Positions 11,391 through 23,432 of a DNA stretch of 64,000 nt are shown here, in pieces (the stretch's first letter is position 1; each line of letters opens with the position of its first letter). This stretch comes from Favolaschia claudopus (taxonomy: Eukaryota > Basidiomycota > Agaricomycetes > Agaricales > Mycenaceae). A program made the translations under genes and the position numbers. The stretch lies in the NCBI GenBank assembly GCA_037176885.1, contig JAWWNJ010000081.1, positions 372,001-436,000 of the forward strand, given 5' to 3'. The notes beneath the pieces are model-generated. The model was not told the DNA's origin. It saw nothing but the letters and a program-made list of their open reading frames with translations, and searched no databases.

Positions 11391-11399
11391 TACATGAGC

Positions 11400-11831
11400 A
11401 TCTGGAAGGGTCATTCAAGGAGAGTTCAAGACGTTTGAGCTCCTTCAGTGTAATGTACGCCTGCACAACGTCTGCAAGATGATTACACTGACTTTGGGGC
11501 CCTTATCCTGGACGTCTTCCGACTCTTCAACGTAGCTCCCGGTCTTAGCGGTCATGGAGTGGGGATCATCGTCCGCACATGTCCTCTCAGCATGCGCGGC
11601 GGCTTGACGGCGCCCTGAAGAGACTCTCCTCATGACCTAGGCTATCACCAGGTATTTTTAATTGCCCTCTCCATAGCGCAGAGAAGATGCACATGGACGA
11701 CACAATCTACCGTGTCGCATCACAGAAAGAAGCGTGAGGATTGTTGATGCCGCGACTTGACATCGTAAGCGAGAATAAAAGAGTCTCTTCGACGACGGGT
11801 GCGTAAGGTCTTCTTTCCCCCTCCGCCCGCC
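11400..11831. other. Upstream region of hexosaminidase gene
   Basis: No gene recognised between the short MITE and the ATG at 11832. It is presumably the promoter of the plus-strand GH20 gene; no clear TATA element was assigned. Confidence 0.35.
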
Positions 11832-13951
11832 ATGAAACTGTCCTTAATCACTCTTTCGGCTCTCCTTCCTTCAGCATTTGCTCTGTGGCCGCTTCCTACG
11901 GGCTTGTCCCAGGGCTCAACACCTCTTCGTCTAAGCAAAGGCTTCGACATCAAAATCGCCATCCCCAATGCCCCCGCCGACCTCGTAGCAGCTGTCTCGC
12001 GTACAAAAGGATTCCTTACCCATGACAAGCTTCAAGCCTTGGTCGTCGACCGCGGCGCCTCGTCCGCTTCTGCGATTGCAAAAGCGAAGTCACTACCTTC
12101 TTTGACGCTTTCGCTGGCTGCTGCTCCGAAGGGCGGCTCGGTCAAGAGCATCTCCGCCGAGGCTGTTGCGGATCTTGAGACTCGTGCAGAGGGATACACG
12201 CTCACCATCCCTGCGGATGGCTCCGGCGCTGTTTTGAAGGCTAACTCGACTCTTGGTCTGTTCCGTGGGCTCACCACCTTCAGCCAAGTCTGGTACGACT
12301 TGAAGGGGACCGGCTACACGCTCTCTGCCCCTTTCCAAATCTCTGACGCTCCCAAATACGTGTGTATTCCTTCTTTGTGTGTCTTGCTTCGCTGATCTAT
12401 CCACGCAGCCCTACCGCGGCTTCATGTTGGACACGGCACGAAACTAGTGAGTCTTCCTCTTCTCGTTGTCATATTCGTATTGACCAATTTCTCAGCTTCC
12501 CTGTCTCCGACATCAAGCGGACTCTTGATGCCATGAGCTGGGTCAAGGTGCGTCTTCCCCTCTTCGCCTTTGGATACGCTTGCTAATTTACGTCTTCCAA
12601 GATCAATACCCTCCACTGGCACGTCGTCGACAGCCAGAGCTTCCCCCTCGTCGTCCCCGGATACACCGTTCTCTCCGAGAAAGGCGCATACAACGCCGAG
12701 TCCGTGTATACCCCAAAGGATGTGAAGGATATCGTCTCCTACGCTGCTGCTGTGTGTAATCCTGCTTTATTTTCCCCTTTGTATGCTAACTGGTAGCGGT
12801 ACAGCGCGGCATCGATGTCATCCCTGAAATCGACACTCCCGGACACACATCGGTCATTTCCAAGGCCTTCCCCGAGCACATCGCCTGCCCCGAAGCCAAG
12901 CCCTGGGCCTCTTTCGCCAACGAGCCCCCCGCCGGCCAGCTCCGTCTCGCGTCGGAGGAGACTTCCAAGTTCACTGCTGGGTTGCTCAAGGCCGCCGCGG
13001 GTCTCTTCCAGAGCAAGTTCTTCTCGACTGGTGGAGACGAGATCAACGCCAAGTGAGTGGGTGTTCTGTACGCGGGTTCTCTGTGCTGAATCCATGATCA
13101 GCTGCTACGCCAAGGACTCTGAGACGCAGGCCAGCTTGACTAGCAGTGGCAAGACTCTGGCGCAGGCTTTGGATACCTTCACGCAGGTCAACCACGCGGC
13201 TCTGCGGTCGGTCGGGAAGAGTGCTATGGTCTGGGAAGGTGTGTCGGCTGTTTTAATCCCCGTATCCATCACTTACCGTGATTCGTAGAAATGGTCTTGG
13301 ATAACCCCGTCACCCTTGCCAACGACACCCTCGTCTTGTTCGTGCCCTGCTTTCGTTGTCTGTTCCGAAGCTGATATATGCTCTCCAGGGTTTGGATCTC
13401 CTCGCAGAACGTCGCTGCTGTTGCGCAGAAGGGCCGGTACGCTCACCCTCCCTCATAATCTTCGTTGTATTCAATTCGAGATAGCCGTGTCGTTCACGCA
13501 GCATCCGATTACTTCTACCTCGACTGCGGCCACGGCGGCTGGGTAGGCGACTTCCCCGCTGGCAACAGTTGGTGCGACCCTTTCAAGACCTGGCAGCACG
13601 TACGTTTTTCCGTCTCCCCTTCCCTCATTCTTTCACCCATTCATTCACACACAGGCCTACGTCTTTGACCCCGTCGCCAACCTCACCGCCGATGAAAGCA
13701 AGAACATCATGGGCGGACAGAGTCTCCTCTGGACCGAACAAGGCAGCCCCGCCAACCTCGACAGCATCGTCTGGCCCCGCGCCGCCTCCACCGCCGAGCT
13801 CTTCTGGAGCGGCCCTGGCGGTAATGTGCAGCAAGCGCTGCCTCGTCTGCATGACCTCGTCTACCGCTACCGCCAGCGCGGCGTCGCGGCCTCCTCTCTC
13901 CAGCCGGAATACTGCGCTTTGCGTCCCGGTGTTTGCGATTTGACGGCGTGA
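11832..13951 (+). CDS. Secreted beta-N-acetylhexosaminidase (GH20)
   Basis: The first 18 residues (MKLSLITLSALLPSAFAL) form a secretion signal. The GH20 N-domain follows, with EGYTLTIPADGSGAVLKANS and STLGLFRGLTTFSQ, then PYRGFMLDTARN, INTLHWHVVDSQSFPL, RGIDVIPEIDTPGHT and FFSTGGDEINA. The adjacent Asp-Glu of GGDE is the catalytic pair of the substrate-assisted GH20 mechanism. Later exons give AMVWEEMV, VWISSQNV, YFYLDCGHGGW with NSWCDPFKTWQ, and GGQSLLWTEQ near the C-terminus, ending CDLTA. The enzyme cuts terminal GlcNAc from chitin oligomers and glycans, outside the cell or in the wall. About eight introns of 45-60 nt are needed. A paralog with the same plan lies at 46266-48646 on the other strand. 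Confidence 0.9.
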
Positions 13952-14381
13952 TTTCTTCGTCGTAGATTTCAGTATTGTCGGCCGTGGAGGTGGAAGGGAT
14001 CCGCGTGCATGTGTGTGTATATTGTACGTGTATACAGGGTGTAATAGGGCGAGCCCTTTCAAAGCAGTCCGCAAAAGACTTGACAGCTATTCTTACACGT
14101 TGCACCTTCTGCAAATTTGGGTCTTGCACATGCTATGGTCATTGCCTTCAAGCTTCTAAATTACAACACTAGCAGGTACCCGAATTCTGGTGAATCAATC
14201 GACAAAGACTCTGAGACCATTGCTGCTATAGCGCTACAAACGATGTCTTGACTTGCCAACTGAAACAAAATTTCCGGATTCAAATTACCGACGGTCTCAG
14301 AATTCGAGTGGCTCTGCGACATGGATGGCCCGGGCCCCAAGGCATTGCCCATCCTGCTCCTAGCATCCTCTTCGACCTGAC

Positions 14382-15611
14382 ATGTCCTCGACAGACCTCC
14401 GTCCGGTGTAGGTTGTTTTCAAGCCTACCGTGTCTCTTCTCATCAATTCTACCCAGTACGGTCCCTCTCCTGCTGGGGGCACTTCTGAAATCTCTTCTCT
14501 GCGGCATTTTGATGACGCAAACCTGTAAGTTTCTCCTTTGCGTTCTTTCAAATGCTCTAAGAGTTCCGCAGACGCATATTATGTATCCTTTCCCAATGAC
14601 TCCCGCTCCCTTAGATACTTGGGTAGGACAGCAGACTGGCTTGAATCCCCCTTATCTTATCCCATCGTTTACAGTGTGCTTCGTACTGCTTGTGGCGATA
14701 GTAGACGCATGCCTCAACGCTTCAGACATCGTTTTCTGGTTCGCGACTTCATTCGGCGATGCTCTGATCTTTTCCCAAACGCGATTCTCGAAATTCTACC
14801 TCCCGGTTTTGAGCACAATGGTTGCCTTCATCGTGCAACTCTGCTTTTGTTATCGTATCGTTATCATCCGCCGCGCTGCATGGCCCATTTCTCTCGTCAT
14901 TGCTGTGGTATGTGGTTTGCTTCAGCAAAGTCCGATAGCGAATAACGAGTTATCTTGTTTCTCGCAAATCAGTTCGCATTAACCCAGTTTGTGGGAGCCA
15001 CAGCATCGTCGGCATTCGCTTTCATCGAGGAGAATAGGGCCCGTCGCGACGCCGTCGTCCCAGATCTTCATGCCGAGGCACACGCAATTAACATATACAT
15101 CTGGGGGTTTTCCGGTGTGGCTGCAGACATTCTCATCGTGATCATGATGGTCATTCTCGTGTGTATTTATCTACCTATGCTTCACCGAACGCTGAGCTAT
15201 CCTCGTAGCTTTCGAACCGACTGAACAACAAGTCGACTCAAAGCGTAAGGAATAGGATTATCTTCCTAGTGATTGAAACAAATTTGTTCACAACTGCGCT
15301 CAATCTCGCTGGCACAACTATGTTCGCCGTACTTCCTGTGAACCTCATCTCTGATCCGCCGTAATCCTTCCTGCTAAAATTTTCAATTCAGCCGACCAAC
15401 CTCTATCTTTATATCCCCAGTTGCTGCCTGACAGGATCGTATGTGGTGCCTCCCGCTCATAACAGCCGTCGCTGATTACGCTCGTTTTCTCAGCTTTGCC
15501 AACACGCTTCTAGCCACACTCAACAATCGCGCAATCATTGCCCGCAGTGAACGTCATTACGAAGTTTCGGGAACCACCATAGGTTTGGATACCAGATCGC
15601 CAACACCGTAA
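14382..15611 (+). CDS. DUF6534 multi-pass membrane protein (copy A)
   Basis: Exon 1 is MSSTDLRPV, spliced at GT|gtaggt to TVPLLLGALLKSLLCGILMT. Then come AYYVSFPNDSRSLRYL, VCFVLLVAIVDACLNASDIV, FWFATSFGDALIF, FSKFYLPVLSTMVAFIVQ, ITHE-region strands FALTQFVGATASSAFAFIEE, YIWGFSGVAADILIVIMMVI and a final pair of helices. The C-terminal signature SFANTLLATLNNRAII matches the DUF6534 domain typical of Agaricomycetes. About seven hydrophobic segments are visible. Function is unknown; the family is described only as membrane-bound. Eight short introns were placed from clear GT-AG borders. It ends at TAA 15609-15611, only 17 bp from the possible end of the convergent lectin-like gene. Paralogs lie at 19346 and 31373. 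Confidence 0.8.
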
Positions 15612-15627
15612 ATTTGAGGTACGATTC

Positions 15628-16612
15628 CTATTGGCAGAGATTTGGATGCGAACGGTCTGACATAAATGCGAGATTCAGGAACACCTTTAGCCCTCTCAGA
15701 TGATAGAGCAGAGGCTGTAGAACGATCGGGCTCAAACAACATAATATCAAACTGCTATACCGCTGTGCACCGACTTGTATATTTGGAACAACAAGACACA
15801 ATATCGAAACTTTTGCAGAAAAAAAAACCCCCCGTATCTTTGATTTGTCGTACTGTGAATCTGCCACAACCTCAAACTTGAACAATCGCGCATAAGCTGG
15901 GTGTTGAATTAGAAAATAATAAAACAATTCACTTCCTGTGATGGTGAAGCTCTGCATGAACGTCGGGGCCTTGGTGTTGTTACCCTCCATAGTCACCTGT
16001 TGAGGTATGGTAAGCAAACATTGTGCTACTATCTTGGCCAAACGGGCTCAGACAACGAACCGGAGTAGTGGAGTCGGTGTAAGTTGCAGCGTCCGCGTTA
16101 ACCCACGAAGTCAAGACGAGCCCGGTCGCCGAGTCAATCAACCTGGGATGGTGAGTTGTGTGGGTTGGTTTCGTGAAAACCATTTGATGTTTCGAACTCA
16201 CTGGACCTGAGGCCCGCTGCCGACGGTCTGCATCTTGAAGACGATCGCCTTCGAGGCGTCAGACGCCATGGTCTGGGAGTGATGGATGACACCAGCTCCG
16301 GCGAGCACCGTGGCGTAGGACACGAACAGCGTGGGCTGCGCGAAGCTCTGGATAGTGAATGTAGTACCATCAGTTTGAGGGACGATGGTCCACTATAAAT
16401 ACAACATCAATATCGTCGCACTCGAACAAAAATTGGGAGTCACTTGCATCTTGATTCGCAGCGCCAGGAGTGTTGGGGTAGCTGATGACGGGTGTGCCAA
16501 CCGTGTATCCACTGGCGCCACTGAGGTTAATGCGTTGATCCTTGAAATCGATAATGTTGACCAGTGTGGCTGCACCGGCGAGAGCAGTGATGTTGTGGAG
16601 GAAATTGACCAT
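15628..16612 (-). CDS. Beta-trefoil (ricin B-like) lectin-like protein
   Basis: Four exons read on the minus strand. Exon 1 starts MVNFLHNITALAGAATLVNI and includes INLSGASGYTVGTPVISYPN. Exon 2 starts WTIVPQTDGTTFTIQSF and includes HHSQTMASDASKAIVFKM. Exon 3 is LIDSATGLVLTSWVNADAA and exon 4 begins VTMEGNNTKAPTFMQSFTIT. The three W/F-based repeats and the length of about 160 residues fit the small cytosolic RICIN-domain lectins of fungi; no secretion signal is obvious. The frame stays open for about 75 more codons after FTIT, down to 15628, and that tail does not look like trefoil sequence. The true end may therefore lie near 15930, or another intron may be present. The sugar ligand is unknown. 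Confidence 0.6.
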
Positions 16613-17209
16613 GTCTGTTCAAGCCCTGGACTCAGAGGAGATGTGAGCTTGAAGACCAAACAGCCCGTCGTATAACAATTTATATCTCTAGCACTGCGAA
16701 ATCAACGGATATCTGGAAAAATAGTGGGGACTTCATTGTTGGCTGCGGCCGTTGGGAAGCTCTGGGAATCTTCGTTTGCGAAAGGTGGAACATGGCAGTG
16801 GTGGAATCGAAATACAAAGGTATTCTTGTTCATGGCGGCCGCTTCAAGCTATTGATATTATTTCTTCAGTTGTCGTATAGACTTTCGGTGAAGTGGACTA
16901 AAACCAGCTCACTCCAAGAGCTACAGCGGCCGCACACAATGTCATCAGATCATCTTGAATATATTGTTCTCCAATGCTTCCGCTGCAAGGTTCATCTCTT
17001 TGAACTTGCCAATTCCGATACACCCCACGAGTATACCACTTGCTGACGGCCGCAAGGCCAATTCAGACGTATGCGCCGGCTGTACATGTCGACTCGTGGT
17101 TTAGTGTGTCGTCTTCCTTCGTGTTCTGTTTCTAAACAAGAAATGAGGAAATGTGTGAAATCTTCGAGTTTCCAAGGTTCGATTTATTTCTCTAAAATTG
17201 GGGACATGA
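16613..17209. other. Intergenic region with recurring CGGCCG words
   Basis: No gene recognised. GCGGCCG-type words recur near 16744, 16833, 16926 and 17046. This may be chance. Confidence 0.35.
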
Positions 17210-18617
17210 TTAGAAGGTAAATGTCTCCCCGATTATCTTTTCTGTGACGCTCCACAGCTTTTCCGTGCTTGCCTTCCGCAACGTTCAGGGCCACATTACT
17301 CGAAGACAAATACCGTTCTGAACTCACAGGGTTTGAAGCATGCGGGGCAATAGTTTCATTTGCAACAGCCGAGTTATCGAGATATGCACCAGGCTTGTCT
17401 GCAAATTTTGTCAGAGTCAGCAGTATATCTACGCAGCATGCTTGTCTCACTTACCATTGAGGCTTGGATCGAAAGCTGCTGTAACCGTGCTGCGGGCATT
17501 ACTGATGAATTTCGGATGTCTCTCTACAAAGCAGTACCGCTCACGTTGCGGCTCCTTGAGGGATCGTTTTCCAGCGGAAAGTATCATTGTCATGGGGTTT
17601 CTCGTCCGCGTCGAAGAGGGCTAAATTCATGAGCCCGTGAGTCATAAATTGAGGAGATTTCTGCCATGTGTCGTACCGCTCTGCTTCAAGCCTTCCGGCA
17701 CGACGCCTTTATGCATTAAATTCGTATTGATCACTGAACGAAGTCAATGCTATTGAGTGCTTTGCCATTTTCAATGACAGCAACTTACCACCTGGATGCA
17801 AACTGTACGCGTTGATTTGCCCTTTAGAACGCTTGGACAATTCGATGGCAGTCATGACATTCGAGGCCTTCGTTTGACAATACGCGTTCATCGGGTCAAA
17901 ACCTTCTGATTTGGGGTTCTCGAGAGTATCAAAGTTCACGCCGTCAGTGCAATACGCGTGGCCAGCGGCCGAGACGAAAACAACTCGGGGGGTGTAGTCT
18001 GCGGTCCGAGCGGCGAGGAGCTTCGGAGCCAGAAGTTTCGTTAATAGAAATGGGCTAATGTGATTGGTGGCGGCTTGATTTTCGAGGCCGTCGACAGTGA
18101 GCTTGAACGCCTCGACTGGGGCTGCTGCGTTGTGGATCAATACCTGTTCTGTATGAGAAAGAGACCTTCGAAAGATAACAATTTCACTTGCGTGCAAGGG
18201 TCCTGGAAGGGCGTTCACCTCTGCTGCTGCCTTGCGGACCGCAGCAAGTGAAGACAAATTGAGAACAAGGGGATGAATATTGGCGGAAGGAATCTCCTTC
18301 TTGATAGCGTCTTGGGTGATTTTTAATCTGTTTTGTTCCTTGAGTTTGGGCGATAAATTCTAATGAATAGCTTGGACCTTTCCGCATTGTGGCCAGTTAT
18401 GATGATCATATTGGCAGAGTTGAGGGCCACAGCGCGAGCCGTTTCAAAACCGATGCCTCCGACCGACGTGCCAGTGATCAGGACTGAGAAAATTTGGGTT
18501 CGAGAAATCTCTCTTTTTGATGCTTTACCTACCGTTCTTGCCTCTAATTTGGTCTGCGAATGCGACGGCCACTTCTTCCGCAGTTGTAGAGAAAGAAAAA
18601 TCGGATTGAGGCATCAT
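17210..18617 (-). CDS. Short-chain dehydrogenase/reductase
   Basis: The product starts MMPQSDFSFSTTAEEVAVAF, then QIRGKN, followed across an intron by VLITGTSVGGIGFETARAVA, the TGxxxGxG cofactor motif of classical SDRs. Next are LKITQDAIKKEIPSANIHPL, VLIHNAA (the NNAG-like strand), ATNHISPFLLTKLL, RVVFVSAAGHAY with the catalytic Ser, and AYCQTKASNVMTAIELSK with the catalytic Tyr-x-x-x-Lys. NAYSLHPG leads to the C-terminal exons, with KTIPQGAAT, GAYLDNSAVA and KLWSVTEKIIGETFTF before the stop. This is the retinol-dehydrogenase-like group, which reduces or oxidises alcohol/carbonyl substrates with NAD(P). The substrate is unknown. Five or more introns. Start ATG 18615-18617 (a second Met follows at once). 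Confidence 0.85.
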
Positions 18618-19345
18618 TGAAGCTCGAGGATACCGGGAAAGTTGGATGCCAGCACAGTGAGGCCTCTGCGTCCTTTTATCATCCCTCCAGTCGTCGTTGT
18701 TTCCGTGTTCATTCCGTTTTCAACATTCAGCGCCGCGTCGACTCGTCACTCGGCTGAAGCTGACAATATGAGTGAGTCGTCCAGTATTACGAGGAAACCT
18801 GCAAATCGCTGCAAAATTGCCGGATATGGATGGGCGGCTTTTGCCGAACAGAAGATTTGGCAGTTTTTTCCCTTTCTGGGAAGTTTCATGACTATTGTAT
18901 ACGTATACCTAACCCTAACCTTGCACTAACTCGACGACTACCTCAATTGCACCCTCTTCGAAGCTCATTCATTCAATATGCGGTCAGAAACGACGGACGT
19001 TTTACCGTATCAATGCTGGTGCATAGACCGATCCTCAAGTTCCTCAAGTTGGAATCATGAATCGGACTTCACTGATTCCTGAACTTGCTTCAAACCCTGA
19101 GATGACTCCAGCCAGGCTGTAGTGCCGCCAAGACAGACGCTTTGCAGTTCGTTCCTCGCCAGCTGGGCTGCAATTGTATCTTGCGACCGCGCCCGGCGGT
19201 GATGTGTTTTCCTTTGCTCTGAGACAGGAAATTCTAAGACGCGAGATAGTATGGAGCCCCGCTATCTTGCCTGCGTTGTCTGAGACTTGCTCAATGCTCC
19301 GCAAGACATAGCTCACACCATCACAGCTCCCTCTTTCTCCCCACT
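18618..19345. other. Intergenic region
   Basis: Divergent promoter region between the SDR gene and DUF6534 copy B. A short CCTAACCCTAACC stretch near 18908 resembles two telomere repeats, but it is too short to mean much. No gene recognised. Confidence 0.35.
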
Positions 19346-20664
19346 ATGTCGTCCTTCAAAATTGAGAACATGTACGCTGCAAAAAGCTCGCATTCTCGAA
19401 CCTGACATCCATTGTCTGCAGCACTACTCCCATCCTACTCGGTTCACTTTTCGATTTCCTCCTCTGCGGCACTTTGCTCGTACAAACCTGTATGTTTCTC
19501 CTTTCCCGTGAACTTCGTCACCAACTCACTATCATGCGTTCTACAGATGTATACTACATCTCTTTCCCAAAGGATCCTCTCATCTTCAAATGCTTAGGTC
19601 AAATCGCGCATTCAATATTATCGTGAAAGGAAGAGCCCCATCTAATTCCCCCGTCACAGTGTGCTTTGTTATGCTCACGATGATAGTATACGCTTGTCTC
19701 AATGCCTCAGACCTCGTCTTTTGGTTCGCAACCTCGTTCGGCAATCCACTGCATTTCATCCAAAGACGATTCTCGAAATTTTACATTCCGATCTTGACCG
19801 TCGCGCTGGCGGCATGTGTCCAGATTTTTTTCGCGTTCCGCATCACCGTCATTCGCAAGGCTGCGTGGCCGATTTCCCTGCTCATTGCTCTGGTTCGTGC
19901 TCGAATTTCGAGTCGTTGTGGCGCCAGCTGTTTACTTCACCCTGCTTCGAAAATCCTAGATCTCTTTGACCCAATTAGTCGCAGGGATCATGTCGGGGAC
20001 TCTGGCGTTCATCGAGGATAACCAGCCGGATAGCTCGCTTCCTGGCACCACCGCTCCCAAAATTCACCAACACATTCGTGTCATCTTGATACCCATGTGG
20101 ATTGTCGGTGGTGCTACCGCCGACATTCTCATAGCGATTACGATGACGGTCCTCGTATGTCCATTTTTGTCCGTTACCTGCTCTCAGGCTACATGCTAAT
20201 TTGCTCATCGTAGCTCTCAAACGCAACGGCCAGTGAATCCACCCAGAGTCTTGCGAACAAGATCATACGCTTGGTGCTGGAGACCAACTCGTGTACAGCT
20301 GCTGCTGCCATCATTTGTGTCGTTCTGTATTTTGTGCTTCCTGTTAGGTCTTTTGTTCTCTACTGTGGCAGGATACTGACATCCATGACGCAGCCCACGA
20401 ACCTGTACGTGTACCTTCCGGTCATTGCCTTGATAGGATTGTAGGCCTTCGTTTTTCTCTCTCAATTCTTTTTTGCATGCTCAACGGCTCTGCATTTTCA
20501 TCAGGTACGCGAACACGCTCCTCGTTACACTCAATAATCGTGCGATCATTCTACGCGCTCGAGAGCAGCTGCCGATGAAATCAGGCCAACGGAGTATTAT
20601 GATCGCCAGTGCGGCCCCGCTGAGACAAAACGTCGTTCCTGAAGAAATTGAAGGCGCGGTGTAG
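19346..20664 (+). CDS. DUF6534 multi-pass membrane protein (copy B)
   Basis: Exon 1 is MSSFKIENI, spliced to TTPILLGSLFDFLLCGTLLV. Then follow DVYYISFPKDPLIFKCL, VCFVMLTMIVYACLNASDLV, FWFATSFGNPLHF, FSKFYIPILTVALAACVQIF, LTQLVAGIMSGTLAFIEDN, WIVGGATADILIAITMTVL, NKIIRLVLETNSCTAAAA and YANTLLVTLNNRAIIL. The order of exons and intron positions match copies A and C, so these are duplicates of one gene. It has about seven hydrophobic segments and a polar C-terminal tail ending EEIEGAV. Function unknown. It is transcribed towards the APC15-like gene, whose ATG is 239 bp downstream. Confidence 0.8.
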
Positions 20665-20902
20665 CCAGCATCGATTCAGCTGACAGATCATCCATCGTTC
20701 ATGTATTGGATTGTTCTGCAGAACGGTGTGGAAAAATATATGGGTCATCTCGGGATTTTATGCAAACTAGCATAGCTTACCTATAGGGAATTCGCATGAT
20801 TTTATTCTCGCGTCGAACTCGAAGGGTGAAATCAAAAGAGAGCTGGGTCAATGTCACACGGCACGGGACTGTGACACCGCGCGTTTGCGCTTAGCCTGCA
20901 CC

Positions 20903-21505
20903 ATGTCAGTGGCTACAGCAACCGTCCTTCCTCGTCCCCTCCACTTTCCGAGACTGCTTCCCAGAGCGCCCGGTATCCAGCCTGCTCCCCTTCCTCTTCA
21001 AGGCAAAACATACGGACGGCTCAATGCCTCTCGAAATCTATCGAGAGAGATGGATGATCTCAGCGACGAAGAGAACGAGCTCGAGGATATGGTCAGCGAG
21101 CTGAAGGGCGGAGTCATATTTCAATGAGCTCTCTAACGCTTCCTTGTCTTTTCTTGCCACGTAGAACACTTTCATCCGGAATCGTGGATTCGGCACTTTA
21201 GTTCCGATGGGACGAAATCTGACGCAACAGGAAGAGAAAAACGATGTAGGTCGTCGAGAAAGTCAGTTCGTTGCAGCTCTAATCGTGTCAACGATGACTA
21301 GGAAGAGGACGATGACGACGACGACGAGACGGATACTGCACCCTCTAACGGGCCTCCTTCGGTGGGCGAGGATGTTGGGGAGAACTCGGCGCAAGATCTG
21401 GACGCTGATATGGAAGATCTGGACGAGAACGATGACGATGATGAAGATGGTTCAGAGGAGGATGAAGGAGAATCACTAGAGGTGGACGAATCTTCTGAGA
21501 CATGA
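20903..21505 (+). CDS. APC15-like anaphase-promoting complex subunit
   Basis: The first exon starts MSVATATVLPRPLHF and ends in an acidic patch DDLSDEENELEDM. It splices to NTFIRNRGFGTLVPMGRNLT and QQEEKND, then to a third exon that is almost all Asp, Glu and Ser, ending EVDESSET. A short conserved LVPMGR...Q.EEKND block followed by a long acidic tail is the plan of the APC15 family, a small subunit of the APC/C ubiquitin ligase that helps turn over the mitotic checkpoint complex. Two introns, about 21093-21166 and 21246-21300. The match rests on one short block and composition, so the call is moderate. A TGTCACACGG...TGTGACACC pair lies within 55 bp upstream. Confidence 0.65.
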
Positions 21506-21836
21506 TTTATCATTTGTATGTATCTTCTCAATTTTGTAGCATATACGTTGTCTGCCGCTGTACCTAATTAAATGCACTATAGGATGTATCTGCACGCAGT
21601 GCGCAACATAAATGACGGGAGCCCACGCAACGAAGAATGAACTCGAGAAGCGGAGCCATTGACTGAGTTTATGATGGGTGTCTTTCAGGTACCGGCCAAC
21701 CAGTGGAGACGGCGCCGCCGCTTTCCAGGTTTCGCATTCAAACTTTCGACTTTCGAAGGCGTGTCGCGTCGCGCGAAACATGGTGTATCTGATATTATTC
21801 TTCATCTGCTCAAAAAATTTCCGCCGCAAATTGGTG

Positions 21837-22079
21837 ATGTGTGTCGACCCTTTCCATACTACGTTTCCTCAGCTCATTCCATTTTTGTCAGTACGATTCT
21901 GCCCCTCCTGGGTACACTGCTGGTACTTAATTCCTAACCTGCTTGCTCTGTACGTGCCTTTGTACCATGCCTTGAACGAAATCTCAACGACTGAATATCT
22001 TTCAGACGCATACCATGTAGCCTTCCTTATACGGATCCCCTTATCTTTCGATGCCGACGTATATATTCGTTGGAGATAA
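21837..22079 (+). pseudogene. DUF6534 gene relic (5-prime exons only)
   Basis: The stretch mirrors the first exons of the DUF6534 genes. A short ATG exon, MCVDPFHTT, is followed by an intron ending in TTTTTGTCAG. TILPLLGTLLVLNS then runs into an in-frame TAA where the intact copies read through to a Cys-rich helix. An intron ending in TTTCAG comes next, then DAYHVAFLIRIP, the counterpart of AYYVSFPNDS in copy A. Nothing of the later helices is found downstream. It is a truncated, stop-bearing remnant of the same family. Confidence 0.6.
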
Positions 22080-22164
22080 GCTTCAGACGCGAAGATATGA
22101 GCTTTAGGTCCCACAGCGGACTCCGACTATACTGAGCCTAGATCGTCACGCCTGGGGAAAGTCG

Positions 22165-23432
22165 TCAGCACTTTTCATGCGGACGATGAAGACGGACGTA
22201 CAGGACAGGAGTGTCAATAAGATTGAATGCCCGAGGACCAATATATATCCTCATCCCACTTTCCGCAGCCAACTCCCGCAACGCTGAAACGACGGAATTC
22301 GGAATCGCCTTCGTATCAGAGACGTCCGGGCGCCTGCATATCATCTCGAATGACCGCAAACGTGTATCGCGCCGCGCGGAGAGCGCTCGCATGACGGCGG
22401 CGTATGGGTACGAGTGCATCGAGGTGAAGTGGAGGAAGTCGACGACGACGAGGGTGGCGAGGTTAGGCAGGACGGAGAGATCGGTGAGGAGGGGGTAGAT
22501 GAAGGATGCGTCGCGGTGGAGCTCGAGGTGAACGAGCTTGGCTAGGGTGGGGAGCCTGAGTAGGTGTTCGCTACTGTGGAGCGGCAGGGGGCCCTGGCCT
22601 AGACATAGCTGACGCAGGTGAGGGGAGGAGCGGCGCATCAAGTCGAAGAGTATCTGTGTGTTGGTAGGGAGGCGGGATATGTTGAGACTTCGAAGACCAG
22701 GAAGCGTCAAGCAGCTGAGGACCGAGTCTTGGACTGCGCCAAGTCCGGTCGTGAATTGGCGGTATTTTCCTAGATTGAGGTATTCGAGGTTGGACGATAC
22801 GGGAGGAGGGGATGCGATTTGTCGAGGGTGGGTGAACACAGGCAGGACCGTTACCGGCACATTGTCGACGGTCAGCTCGGTGAGATTCGGTGCTCGGTGC
22901 AAGAGTCGGATTATGTCATCAGGATGAAGGGAGTATTTGGGCCTGCTACTGCTAGATGACTGTCCAATTGTGAGAGACCTGAGAGTCGGCAGCAACTCTG
23001 GCTCCCCTTCGAAGAGAAAGCGAAGGGAATCCTGGTTCTCGACATATAACTCCAAGTAATGCACCTGGTACGTCGTAACCTTTCGCAGGATGAGGCTGGC
23101 GATACAGTACCTCCACTGCGTGTTGAGAGGCTCAGTGGCCGGCCTGCGGCGCGGTCAAGCCACCTCTCCAGACCACGCAGGTCGGAAGTGTTGAAGTTTT
23201 GAATGTCGGTCCATAGTCCCGGGGATGACAGCGCAATCTCGGACCACGCTTTACAGATATTCAGGAAGAGTAATGGGGCTTGGTCGCGTGCTGGCGACGG
23301 GATCGGAGGAGGAAATTGACAGAATATTGTTGGAGCTCGGAATTCACTAGAAAAAGTGGGTAGACACAGGGAAAAGATTTCGGACGAGATTTCGAAAGGA
23401 AGCTCAGACACCAGATTGAATCGTTTGCTCAT
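22165..23432 (-). CDS. F-box/leucine-rich protein
   Basis: The product starts MSKRFNLVSELPFEISSEIF, a clear F-box (LPFEISSEIFSLCLP), and goes on with LFLNICKAWSEIALSSPGLW, the typical end of the fungal F-box domain. An intron (GGT ACT|gtatcg...ccag|GTG) joins it to a leucine-rich C-terminal half with repeats such as LRSLTIG, NLTELTVDN, NLEYLNLG, LRSLNISRLP, LRQLCLGQ and LVHLELHRD. F-box proteins bind Skp1 and bring substrates to SCF ubiquitin ligases; the leucine-rich part would hold the substrate. It differs from the three F-box paralogs downstream, as it lacks their N-terminal coiled coil. Confidence 0.8.

Noticed and set aside
16740..17060. Regularly spaced CGGCCG words
   Set aside because: Spacing is uneven (about 90-120 bp) and the flanks are unrelated.
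18905..18920. Telomere-like CCTAACCCTAACC
   Set aside because: Only two repeats, inside an ordinary intergenic region; expected by chance.
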